From Listeria weihenstephanensis (GTDB taxonomy: Bacteria; Bacillota; Bacilli; Lactobacillales; Listeriaceae): 64,000 nucleotides of DNA. Of the stretch, positions 1-6,022 are shown piece by piece. Below the pieces are notes generated by a model, which was not told the DNA's origin, ran no database searches, and worked only from the letters and a program-made list of their open reading frames with translations. The position numbers and the translations under genes are program-made. The stretch lies in assembly GCF_003534205.1 (NCBI RefSeq), contig NZ_CP011102.1, positions 2,306,036 through 2,370,035 of the forward strand, read 5' to 3'. How positions within the stretch are numbered: position 1 is the first letter of the stretch; the number at the start of each line of letters is the position of its first letter.

Positions 1-87
1 TAGGATATAGATCACAGCCAATGAGATGAATAGAAATAAACTATGCTTCGTGTCAGGAAGATTGTATTTGTTTGCAACTATCCGCAT
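1..87 (-). CDS. N-terminal fragment of a possible membrane protein, cut by the window edge
   Basis: An ATG at 87 opens a frame of 29 codons that stays open to the left edge. It begins with a short polar stretch (MRIVANKYNLPDTKH) followed by a hydrophobic run (SLFLFISLAVIYIL) like the first membrane span of an integral membrane protein. No good ribosome binding site is visible upstream of the ATG, and an in-frame stop lies at 97-99. It is downstream of the 12-codon peptide frame and in the same direction, so it could belong to a peptide-regulated operon, though a possible terminator lies between them. No family can be assigned from 29 residues, and it may be a chance frame. Confidence 0.3.
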   Translation of the reverse strand, partial: MRIVANKYNLPDTKHSLFLFISLAVIYIL

Positions 88-111
88 TAGCTTTTGTTAG
101 ACATTATTGGA

Positions 112-160
112 AAAACAAACTATACTAACAGTAGAAATATTTTACTATAACATTTGTTTT
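112..160 (-). terminator. Possible terminator after the short peptide frame
   Basis: AAAACAAA (112-119) and TTTGTTTT (153-160) form an 8-bp inverted repeat with partly paired inner sequence. On the minus strand it is followed by five T. It would end a transcript of roughly 170 nt that starts near 284 and carries the 12-codon frame. The stem is AT-rich and its inner part is imperfect. Confidence 0.35.
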
Positions 161-222
161 GACGGGGCTATTTAATCAAGTTGGGGATAACTGGGATTGA
201 ATAGCTCTACCTCTATCAAAAC

Positions 223-261
223 CTAAGCAATAATAAAGTATGCAAATACTGATGCTAACAT
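223..261 (-). CDS. 12-residue hydrophobic peptide divergent from the Rgg gene; candidate signalling peptide
   Basis: ATG at 261 starts a frame encoding MLASVFAYFIIA, then TAG. A strong Shine-Dalgarno sequence (AGGAGGGTG, 268-276) lies about 8 bases upstream, unusually good for a chance frame this short. A -10-like TATGAT lies at 291-296. The product is almost wholly hydrophobic with no charged residue. Rgg-type regulators are often paired with a neighbouring short hydrophobic peptide gene (SHP type, or leaderless peptides such as that of RopB), frequently divergent as here. That it is translated and acts as the Rgg ligand is inference. It is far too short for ordinary gene callers. Confidence 0.5.
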   Translation of the reverse strand: MLASVFAYFIIA

Positions 262-290
262 TTTCTTCACCCTCCTGACAAATTTATTTT

Positions 291-320
291 ATCATATAAA
301 ATCTGACATTCCCAAAATGT
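291..320 (-). promoter_or_regulatory. Promoter of the short peptide frame with an overlapping palindrome
   Basis: On the minus strand TATGAT (291-296) resembles a sigma-A -10 box. The sequence 17 bases upstream (CATTTT, 314-319) is a poor -35, as expected of an activator-dependent promoter. A perfect inverted repeat ACATT-CCCAA-AATGT (306-320) overlaps the -35 position. Its location between the peptide frame and the divergent regulator gene makes it the best candidate for the Rgg operator. Binding is inferred. Confidence 0.4.
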
Positions 321-388
321 AACTTATAAGAGTCACACAAAAATAATGTTTTGAAAATGTCATTAATACAAATAAAAGGCGGGATTAG

Positions 389-1294
389 ATGCTAGAAAAC
401 AACTCTGGTAGCAAATGGGAAATTGGTGAAACACTAAAGGCTATTCGGCTAAGTTCTGGGATGAAACAAACCGAGGTTTATAGCAATGTCATGTCTAGAG
501 CTCATTTACAACGAATTGAAAAAAATGTTCAAACTCCTACATATCCTTTACTTCTCAATGTGATACAAAAATTTTCTATGGATGTAGATGAATTTGAATA
601 TATTCGTAATGATTATTCACGCTCAGAGACACAGACACTCTTTCATAAATTCAGAAGCATCAAAACAACTTTAAATACTGATGCTATGAGAAACCTTATT
701 CAAGAGGTCGATGACTATCTACTCAAAAATAAAAGCGCTTTTATACAAAATCTACACTATATTTTGAATGGATACTTAATACTTCAAGAAACAAGCAATA
801 TCGATATGGCGAGAAAATACTTTGATCCAGTCTGGGAAAACATACAAAAAAAAGAAACATGGTATTACAATGATATTATACTTATGTCGAATATCTTTTA
901 TATGTTTGAAGACGAATCGCTTCAATTTATTCTAGATGAGTTATACAAATATTTCGAACTATATGCTGGATTCGCGGATATTGATAGGATTAGTAGAATA
1001 ACAAAATTTAATTATTGTACGCTTCTACGATTGCAAAATAGATACTTTGAAACCGAGAGCATACTCAATGAGCTTTTAGCATCTGCCAAAAATGCAAGAG
1101 AAGGTACCCTGATATTAGATATTAAGTTTGCCCTAAATCAAATTTATTGGTTAAAAGGTTTCAAAGATGAAAGCGATCTTGAGGTTGCAGGTATCATTTC
1201 TTCTATGGAATTCATTGGTGATTTGAAAGTCTCAGAGGATATGAAAAAAGATTGGGAACAATTCAAAGTGAATCAATCTATTTCACTTCACTGA
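389..1294 (+). CDS. Rgg/GadR/MutR-family transcriptional regulator
   Basis: A 301-residue cytoplasmic regulator. Residues ~12-65 form an XRE-type helix-turn-helix (GETLKAIRLSSGMKQTEV, then SRAHLQRIEKN and a TPTYPLLLNV stretch). The remaining ~230 residues are helical and TPR-like, as in the Rgg C-terminal peptide-binding domain, and total length is normal for the family (about 280-300). The ATG at 389 follows a GGCGGG ribosome binding site. Family members bind short imported peptides and activate or repress neighbouring promoters; here the divergent 12-codon hydrophobic frame at 223-261 is the obvious ligand candidate. The gene is AT-rich like the rest of the left end. It could control genes to the left of the window, ICE transfer, or both. 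Family assignment is secure; target and ligand are inferred. Confidence 0.88.
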   Translation: MLENNSGSKWEIGETLKAIRLSSGMKQTEVYSNVMSRAHLQRIEKNVQTPTYPLLLNVIQKFSMDVDEFEYIRNDYSRSETQTLFHKFRSIKTTLNTDAMRNLIQEVDDYLLKNKSAFIQNLHYILNGYLILQETSNIDMARKYFDPVWENIQKKETWYYNDIILMSNIFYMFEDESLQFILDELYKYFELYAGFADIDRISRITKFNYCTLLRLQNRYFETESILNELLASAKNAREGTLILDIKFALNQIYWLKGFKDESDLEVAGIISSMEFIGDLKVSEDMKKDWEQFKVNQSISLH

Positions 1295-1312
1295 ATAAAT
1301 ACCCAGATTAAT

Positions 1313-1384
1313 ATTGTGCTAGTCAGAAGAAAAAGCGATACTCCCATTTTTAGGGGCATCGCTTTTTCTTCTGACTAGCACAAT
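1313..1384. terminator. Long perfect inverted repeat, bidirectional terminator-like
   Basis: Two 27-base arms (1313-1339 and 1358-1384) are exact reverse complements, starting ATTGTGCTAGTCAG and ending CTGACTAGCACAAT. The 18-base centre has further C/G pairing. Inner A5 and T5 tracts would give a T tract on either strand. It lies 18 bases after the rgg stop, so it probably ends rgg transcription. The arm ends recur next to the hairpin at 5965-6006, on the other side of the cargo cassette. Confidence 0.75.
1362..1384 (+). repeat. Direct repeat copy A bracketing the cargo cassette
   Basis: This stretch (CTTTTTCTTCTGACTAGC then ACAAT) matches 5999-6018 (CTTTTTCTGACTAGCACAAT) except for a 3-base TTC insertion. 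Both copies form the right side of a hairpin in the same orientation. The pair lies on either side of 1385-5998, which holds genes unrelated to conjugation. Confidence 0.6.
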
Positions 1385-1619
1385 GAAAGTATAAAATAAC
1401 TTCATTTACAGTTCTATTTCTTTATTTCGATTTCTCTTTTTATCCCCTGTTGCACTTCAATTGTAAATTCAAGACCCTAAAAAAGCCTGTCAGAAATAAT
1501 GTTTTCTGATTCACGAAACCTCGCCTATTATGCACACAAACTTTACCTTTATATTATTTATTCTGAACAAGCAATTTCCACCATATATAAATTAACCATC
1601 TCTTCTTCCTTTGTATGCA
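1385..1619. other. AT-rich spacer, no gene seen
   Basis: This lies between the hairpin and the end of the leftward membrane-protein gene. A weak inverted repeat (CAGAAA ... TTTCTG, near 1489-1510) might end that gene's transcript. I see no translatable frame with a ribosome binding site. Confidence 0.3.
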
Positions 1620-2417
1620 TTAATTTAGCGTCCTTTCCTCTACAAATTTTTTCAAGTTTTCATAACTAGCTGTTGCCTTTTGATACATTTTTCGGATGTT
1701 TTGTTTATCATCATATTTTTTTGTTTTATCGAACCAAGCCATTTTATCGTATAACTCCAATCCATTAAACACAATTAGTGTATCTGGTGTAACATCATCA
1801 CTTACATCATACCCACTCACATCATCCCTGAGAGTGTAATTAGCTTCATCATAGTTGCTTTTATATAGGAACGTAAGTAATTGATATGTATTATTTTTGC
1901 CTTTTATAATTAAATGATATATTTTAAGCGCCTCTTGTCTTTTTCCCAAGTCATCGCTATCTCCGAAAAAGAGTTTATAATTATGATTCATTTTAGCTTC
2001 ATAGTATAATTCGAGTCCACTTCCCGATATTTCAGACATCTTATTTGCGTCCTTCATACTGTATTCATCAACATCTTTCCATTTTCGTAATTGGACCTCT
2101 TTACCTGAAACCATCTCCGCAGTTAAATACAAATCGTCTAAATAGCCTGACCGATGTTCTCTTTTCAATTCAAATTCTGCTTGTTTTAGCCCCATAATAA
2201 CAAGCCATGCCCCAAAAGCAGATTTCTTTTTAGGTTCATGAGGCTCCACTGAACTAAGTAGACTTAAATTATAATTCAGAGGTGCAACTCGATTTTGATC
2301 TAATTGATTCAACCATAATATCACCAACGATACGAATATTGGCGCAATCAATATCTCGGCAACAATCAACCACCAGCTCTTCTTATATTGCTGTTTTTTT
2401 TGTTTTTGCTTGCTCAT
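1620..2417 (-). CDS. Single-span membrane protein of unknown function (cargo)
   Basis: A 265-residue protein. A very basic N-terminus (KQKQKKQQYKK, residues 3-13) precedes one membrane span (~residues 15-36, WWLIVAEILIAPIFVSLVIL). The remaining ~225 residues are polar and charged, with no motif I recognise, and end in a Lys/Glu-rich helix. Basic residues before the span suggest the N-terminus stays inside, putting the large domain outside. The start at 2417 follows AAGGAAG. It is divergent from the DUF3800-like gene across a 114-bp gap that should hold both promoters. The layout (short basic tail, one span, globular domain) matches the membrane protein at 4416-5177, but the domains do not look alike. 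It might be an effector or immunity partner in the cassette; this is a guess. Confidence 0.65.
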   Translation of the reverse strand: MSKQKQKKQQYKKSWWLIVAEILIAPIFVSLVILWLNQLDQNRVAPLNYNLSLLSSVEPHEPKKKSAFGAWLVIMGLKQAEFELKREHRSGYLDDLYLTAEMVSGKEVQLRKWKDVDEYSMKDANKMSEISGSGLELYYEAKMNHNYKLFFGDSDDLGKRQEALKIYHLIIKGKNNTYQLLTFLYKSNYDEANYTLRDDVSGYDVSDDVTPDTLIVFNGLELYDKMAWFDKTKKYDDKQNIRKMYQKATASYENLKKFVEERTLN

Positions 2418-2475
2418 GTTTAGTCTTCCTACTTCCTTAATAAAATTTGCATTTCCAACCCTTTGATAAAAAATA

Positions 2476-2504
2476 TTGCTTCACACCCAATTATTCACTA
2501 TAAT
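2476..2504 (+). promoter_or_regulatory. Sigma-A promoter for the DUF3800-like gene
   Basis: TTGCTT (2476-2481), a 17-base spacer and TATAAT (2499-2504) form a near-consensus promoter. It is 27 bases upstream of the start codon, with the GAGGAG ribosome binding site between them. Confidence 0.7.
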
Positions 2505-2531
2505 AGTCTTTATTTAGAGGAGTGATGCATA

Positions 2532-3677
2532 ATGGGAAATTCAATGGATTTAACAGTTTTTAATGAACTACTTTTAAATAATCAATTCATGGATATCAGT
2601 GATGATTTAAAAAAATTCCAGAATCAAACTTCTAGCTTTTATTACGATGAAACAAATAACATTCGTAAATTTTGGCTTGACAAACAAGATTTCAATGCAC
2701 CTATTGATAAAGACTTTATTTTAGGCGGTGTGATGCATTTCGGAGACGCCCCTCCAATTGATTTTGATTCTATAAAAATAGTCTTACGTTTACAAAAATC
2801 TGTTAAAGAGATCAAGTTCAGATATATCAGTAAAAGCGCAGATTTTTTGGACTGCCTAAAAGAGCCTAAAGTTCGTATTTTCTTAGGGTGGCTCCATCAA
2901 AGTGAATTATATGTTCATTATTCTAATATAAACAATTTATACTATGCCATAGTTGATATCATTGATGATATCAACATGAAGGCAGAGACCATAGAATTTA
3001 TTGATTTAATGAAAAATGAGTTATATAAACTTGCTTGTAAAAATTATCCTGAATTTTATAAATTACTGCTAACGTATAATTATCCAAACATAGACCTACA
3101 ATCTATTGCACCATTTTATCAAGAAATAATTAATTTTATAGATAGACCAATTACTGAACTCTCAATGGAGTTGTTATTTCTCAGAAAAATACTAGTCTCT
3201 GCAAAATCTCAAAATGAAATGGTTTTCTTACAAAACAACCCCGAAAATACAATTATTGAGGATTATCATTTATTCTACCTGCGCCCATTAGGTCTTTTCC
3301 CGACTTCTCAACATATATTTGACCATGAATATTTAGTTGAAGAACTATTTAGCCAGTATGACAGCCTTCTATATAATAATAGTATCTTTAACAACTACTC
3401 CTTTGTCGATTCAAAAGAAAATCTCTTAATACAAATTTCTGATTGCGTAGTGGGTCTGATCGGCAAACATCTGAATTTCATCAATAATTTAAATCATAAA
3501 AACATAATTCAGCTAATTGATTCCCTTGATTCGGTACAAAGGAAGAATTTAAAATTGTTTGCTCAGCTATTAGAAAAATCCGAGAATATCAGTAAATTAT
3601 TGATTCATTCCAGTACCAGTCTAGAGCACCGAGAGGCTGAGGCAGCTATACTTCAGTTCGCACTAATACTAGACTAA
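2532..3677 (+). CDS. DUF3800-like protein (cargo), divergent member
   Basis: A 381-residue soluble protein. Residues ~36-70 contain SSFYYDETNNIRKFW followed by DKDFILGGVMHFGD, which matches the DUF3800 start pattern (hydrophobic-DESG..., then F-x-LGG). Near residue 300 LIQISDCVVGLIGKHL matches the C-terminal L-Q-x-A/S-D-x-x-x-G signature. DUF3800 proteins have an RNase-H-like fold, with these acidic residues expected in the active site, and are common in mobile elements. Here the usual DESG reads DETN and the protein is longer than most members. It is convergent with the DUF1643 operon, has its own strong promoter (2476-2504), and starts after GAGGAG. A nuclease-like role in host or phage conflict is inference. 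An unrelated protein with a similar motif cannot be excluded. Confidence 0.65.
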   Translation: MGNSMDLTVFNELLLNNQFMDISDDLKKFQNQTSSFYYDETNNIRKFWLDKQDFNAPIDKDFILGGVMHFGDAPPIDFDSIKIVLRLQKSVKEIKFRYISKSADFLDCLKEPKVRIFLGWLHQSELYVHYSNINNLYYAIVDIIDDINMKAETIEFIDLMKNELYKLACKNYPEFYKLLLTYNYPNIDLQSIAPFYQEIINFIDRPITELSMELLFLRKILVSAKSQNEMVFLQNNPENTIIEDYHLFYLRPLGLFPTSQHIFDHEYLVEELFSQYDSLLYNNSIFNNYSFVDSKENLLIQISDCVVGLIGKHLNFINNLNHKNIIQLIDSLDSVQRKNLKLFAQLLEKSENISKLLIHSSTSLEHREAEAAILQFALILD

Positions 3678-3745
3678 CAATCAAACCGCCTGTCATTTAG
3701 GCCTCTGTATAGCTACAAATAAAAAAACATGACCCTATATTGAAT

Positions 3746-4387
3746 TTACTTAACACATAACCCACTTGGATTTCCAACTAGGTTTAAGTCCAATATCTTC
3801 CCATGTTCATTGCTATATTTACGCATCTTATTTTTCGTATATATTGGATGGAAAGTATAGTTTTTATTAGACAAAACTTGCCCACTATCTTTCAATTTAG
3901 CAGCAAGGAAGGAAATCTTTTCTTTATTGATTATTTCATGAATTTGCCACACATATTTTTCAAAATACTCCTGTGGGACGCCTGTTGCTAGGAATAAATC
4001 TTTACTCTTCATATTCATTAATTCTTTTTCTATATCTTTCATATTCTGAGTCAGTATATCTTCGTCTTCCTTAACAGTAGTTTCAAGCGCTGTCACCTCC
4101 GATTTCGTTGTTCCATAATAAGGCATACTATTATATATCAAAACTGTTTTGTAGCCTTCACACCATGCATATTTAGCAACTCTATTGACTGTCCTATCAG
4201 ATTCATCGGTTTTAGCCTTACTTGGGTTCATCATAATAACAAGCAGGGTTTTTTTGCTGTTTTTATTTGTTGCTTCTCTAGCGACTAAATCTATTTCAAG
4301 TTTATAACGATATTCTATCTCATTAGTTTGAGGTGGGTCCATTTTTATAGAAGCTATATTTACATATTTTTCATTATAATTGACCAT
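3746..4387 (-). CDS. DUF1643-family protein (cargo)
   Basis: A 213-residue cytoplasmic protein. Residues ~45-95 carry the family signature LLVIMMNPSKAKTDESDRTV, then RVAKYAWCEGYKTVLIYN and a MPYYGTT segment. This matches the usual DUF1643 pattern of MLNPS-A-D-x-T followed by a small-molecule or nucleotide-binding-like fold. The biochemical role of DUF1643 is not known to me; members are frequent on phages, plasmids and genomic islands. It is the last gene of a leftward operon, 28 bases after the membrane protein. AAAGGAG lies 12 bases before the ATG at 4387, a rather long spacing. The last ~30 residues carry the family-typical histidine/proline-rich turn (FHPIYTKNK, PSGLCVK). Confidence 0.8.
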   Translation of the reverse strand: MVNYNEKYVNIASIKMDPPQTNEIEYRYKLEIDLVAREATNKNSKKTLLVIMMNPSKAKTDESDRTVNRVAKYAWCEGYKTVLIYNSMPYYGTTKSEVTALETTVKEDEDILTQNMKDIEKELMNMKSKDLFLATGVPQEYFEKYVWQIHEIINKEKISFLAAKLKDSGQVLSNKNYTFHPIYTKNKMRKYSNEHGKILDLNLVGNPSGLCVK

Positions 4388-4415
4388 GATTATATTAATC
4401 TCCTTTATAATCCAT

Positions 4416-5177
4416 TTAATTATATAACTGATTATATATCTTGTTTGTTTGTGCTACATAACCCAATACACTTTCTTGGTTAATCCGTAGTGCTTCCACA
4501 GGGAGGTTGCTTTTTCCTGCTAGATTGTCAGATTGTATAGTCGCATTTATATCTGAAAAACGCTCATTATTTAATAACTGATCATTATTTATAAAAAATA
4601 CTTTTATAAATTTGGGTAGACTTACTTCTACAGTAAGCCCTGAAGGCTCAATAGAGCTAATTGCACCGTTTGCTTCAGCAATAATGTGATAGTACTGATA
4701 GTATTTATTTTTATTGTTGTCTATAATTAACAGGATAAAAGGAATGACTTGTATTCTATTAGCTGAACTTTTCCTTATAGTGAACTCCTTTGTAGACTTA
4801 ATCAATTTAAAGTTTTTAGGAGTAATTTTATTGTCTTCGATAGTTATTAAATATGTTTTATCAATGTTTCCTTGCTCTATCTCTTGATCAAATGAAATAT
4901 CAATACTCGACCTATAAGGCTTATCCTTTATTGCTGTATCAAACGGCAAGCTGATTTCATCCATAGAAAACTGATTTGTTATGAGTTGAAAATTAGTCAA
5001 TTCCTTGTCCAAAATTAAATTTGAATTTCTTTCTGTAAATGACTGCGTTATGTGAAATAGAGATATTGTCAAAATAATAGATATACACCATTGTGCTATA
5101 TTAATTATATTTTGTGATGATTTTTTGCTGTCTTTGCCTTTGCTTTTATGTTTGTTCTTATTTTTGTTTTCTTTCAT
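4416..5177 (-). CDS. Single-span membrane protein with extracellular beta-rich domain (cargo)
   Basis: A 253-residue protein from the ATG at 5177, chosen because GGGGAG sits seven bases upstream; an in-frame ATG at 5210 would add 11 residues but lacks a ribosome binding site. A highly basic, Lys/Asn-rich tail (residues 1-22) leads into one membrane span (~23-45, IAQWCISIILTISLFHITQ). The ~205-residue remainder has alternating polar/hydrophobic strands and no family I recognise. It lies 53 bases after the PD-(D/E)XK-like gene and 28 bases before the DUF1643 gene, so the three are very probably co-transcribed. A membrane sensor or effector working with the nuclease-like protein is possible but unproven. 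Confidence 0.7.
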   Translation of the reverse strand: MKENKNKNKHKSKGKDSKKSSQNIINIAQWCISIILTISLFHITQSFTERNSNLILDKELTNFQLITNQFSMDEISLPFDTAIKDKPYRSSIDISFDQEIEQGNIDKTYLITIEDNKITPKNFKLIKSTKEFTIRKSSANRIQVIPFILLIIDNNKNKYYQYYHIIAEANGAISSIEPSGLTVEVSLPKFIKVFFINNDQLLNNERFSDINATIQSDNLAGKSNLPVEALRINQESVLGYVAQTNKIYNQLYN

Positions 5178-5230
5178 CCTAAAACTCCCCATTATTCTAC
5201 TGCTTGTCACAAAATCTTCTTAGAGCTTAG

Positions 5231-5863
5231 TTAAAAATATTTTTCATCACTCTGCCGATGCAATTCATGACTGTATCTATCTTCAAATTCTCCATTTCTG
5301 TAGAATTCCATATTAATTCTAGACTTGCTTCTATCAATTTCATAAAAGACTCCCATAGTATACCCACAAACAGATTCGGGAAGCTTTATACCATCTAAAA
5401 AAAATATACCTTTATCGTGTAAATCATTAAAATGTGTTGTAAGAAACTTTAACCGTTTTTTATCACTTTCTGCACTATATTTCTTGCTAGTATTGTTGCT
5501 TTTTTTTACCTCAAAAGCAATTAAATTATCTTCATTTTGATTAGTGTCATCCAGTCCACGCTTCCCTTCACTATGAATGATAAGATCGCATGTGATTGCT
5601 AAATATTCAACGGTTCCTATATCATTATTTTCTATATACTTCACCTTATCAGCATTTCGATTGTACTCCGTATCTGTTTGGTATCCTTTGTATATACTTG
5701 GCTTCTCAATAATTAGTTGATTGATCGCCTCAGCTAGCTTAGTTACAATATTTCTTTCTGAAGGATTCAAATTAAAAATTTTTCTTTCCCATTTTACAAT
5801 AAATTCTTCACTCACTCGTTTTATATCTTCCTTCATTTCCTCATATTCATCCACATATACCAC
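5231..5863 (-). CDS. Possible PD-(D/E)XK-fold nuclease-like protein (cargo)
   Basis: A 210-residue soluble protein, first gene of the leftward cargo operon. TCDLIIHSEGK (~residues 91-101) followed ~20 residues later by LIAFEVKKSNN gives the order D ... E-x-K flanked by hydrophobic strands, the core signature of PD-(D/E)XK phosphodiesterases. An upstream helix with Glu (AEAINQLIIEK, ~45-55) also fits. The frame starts at a GTG at 5863; a second GTG in frame 9 bases downstream has a better-spaced GGGTGG, so the exact start is uncertain. The promoter is at 5903-5931. Fold assignment rests on motif spacing only. Such proteins cut DNA or RNA in restriction and abortive systems, and some have lost activity. 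Confidence 0.6.
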   Translation of the reverse strand: MVYVDEYEEMKEDIKRVSEEFIVKWERKIFNLNPSERNIVTKLAEAINQLIIEKPSIYKGYQTDTEYNRNADKVKYIENNDIGTVEYLAITCDLIIHSEGKRGLDDTNQNEDNLIAFEVKKSNNTSKKYSAESDKKRLKFLTTHFNDLHDKGIFFLDGIKLPESVCGYTMGVFYEIDRSKSRINMEFYRNGEFEDRYSHELHRQSDEKYF

Positions 5864-5902
5864 CCTTTTTTGATATTCTCCTCATAATTATTCCTAATTT
5901 CA

Positions 5903-5931
5903 ACTATACCTCAAACTAAGAATATTAACAA
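5903..5931 (-). promoter_or_regulatory. Sigma-A promoter for the three-gene cargo operon
   Basis: On the minus strand TTGTTA (5926-5931), a 17-base spacer and TATAGT (5903-5908) form a good promoter 40 bases upstream of the first start codon. It gives the cassette its own transcription, separated by the hairpin at 5965-6006 from the transfer operon that reads toward it. Confidence 0.65.
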
Positions 5932-5964
5932 AACATTTCCAAATATATCTGTGTATTGTTACGT

Positions 5965-6006
5965 AGAAAAAGGCGGTATCTCCTAATGGAGATACCGCCT
6001 TTTTCT
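5965..6006. terminator. Strong bidirectional terminator at the end of the transfer operon
   Basis: A perfect 19-bp stem (5965-5983 with 5988-6006; arms begin AGAAAAAGGCGG) closes on a 4-base TAAT loop. T5 tracts occur at the stem ends on both strands. It lies 17 bases beyond the stop of the 2543-residue ICE protein and insulates it from the cargo promoter. Confidence 0.85.
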
Positions 6007-6018
6007 GACTAGCACAAT
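5999..6018 (+). repeat. Direct repeat copy B bracketing the cargo cassette
   Basis: CTTTTTCTGACTAGCACAAT, the partner of 1362-1384. The left flank of this hairpin (ATTGT near 5955) keeps only a decayed match to the expected complementary arm end. Confidence 0.6.
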
Positions 6019-6022
6019 TAAA

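Noticed and set aside
3803-3991. 62-codon plus-strand frame opposite the DUF1643 gene
   Set aside because: Hydrophobic-looking but antisense to a recognisable family and without a ribosome binding site.
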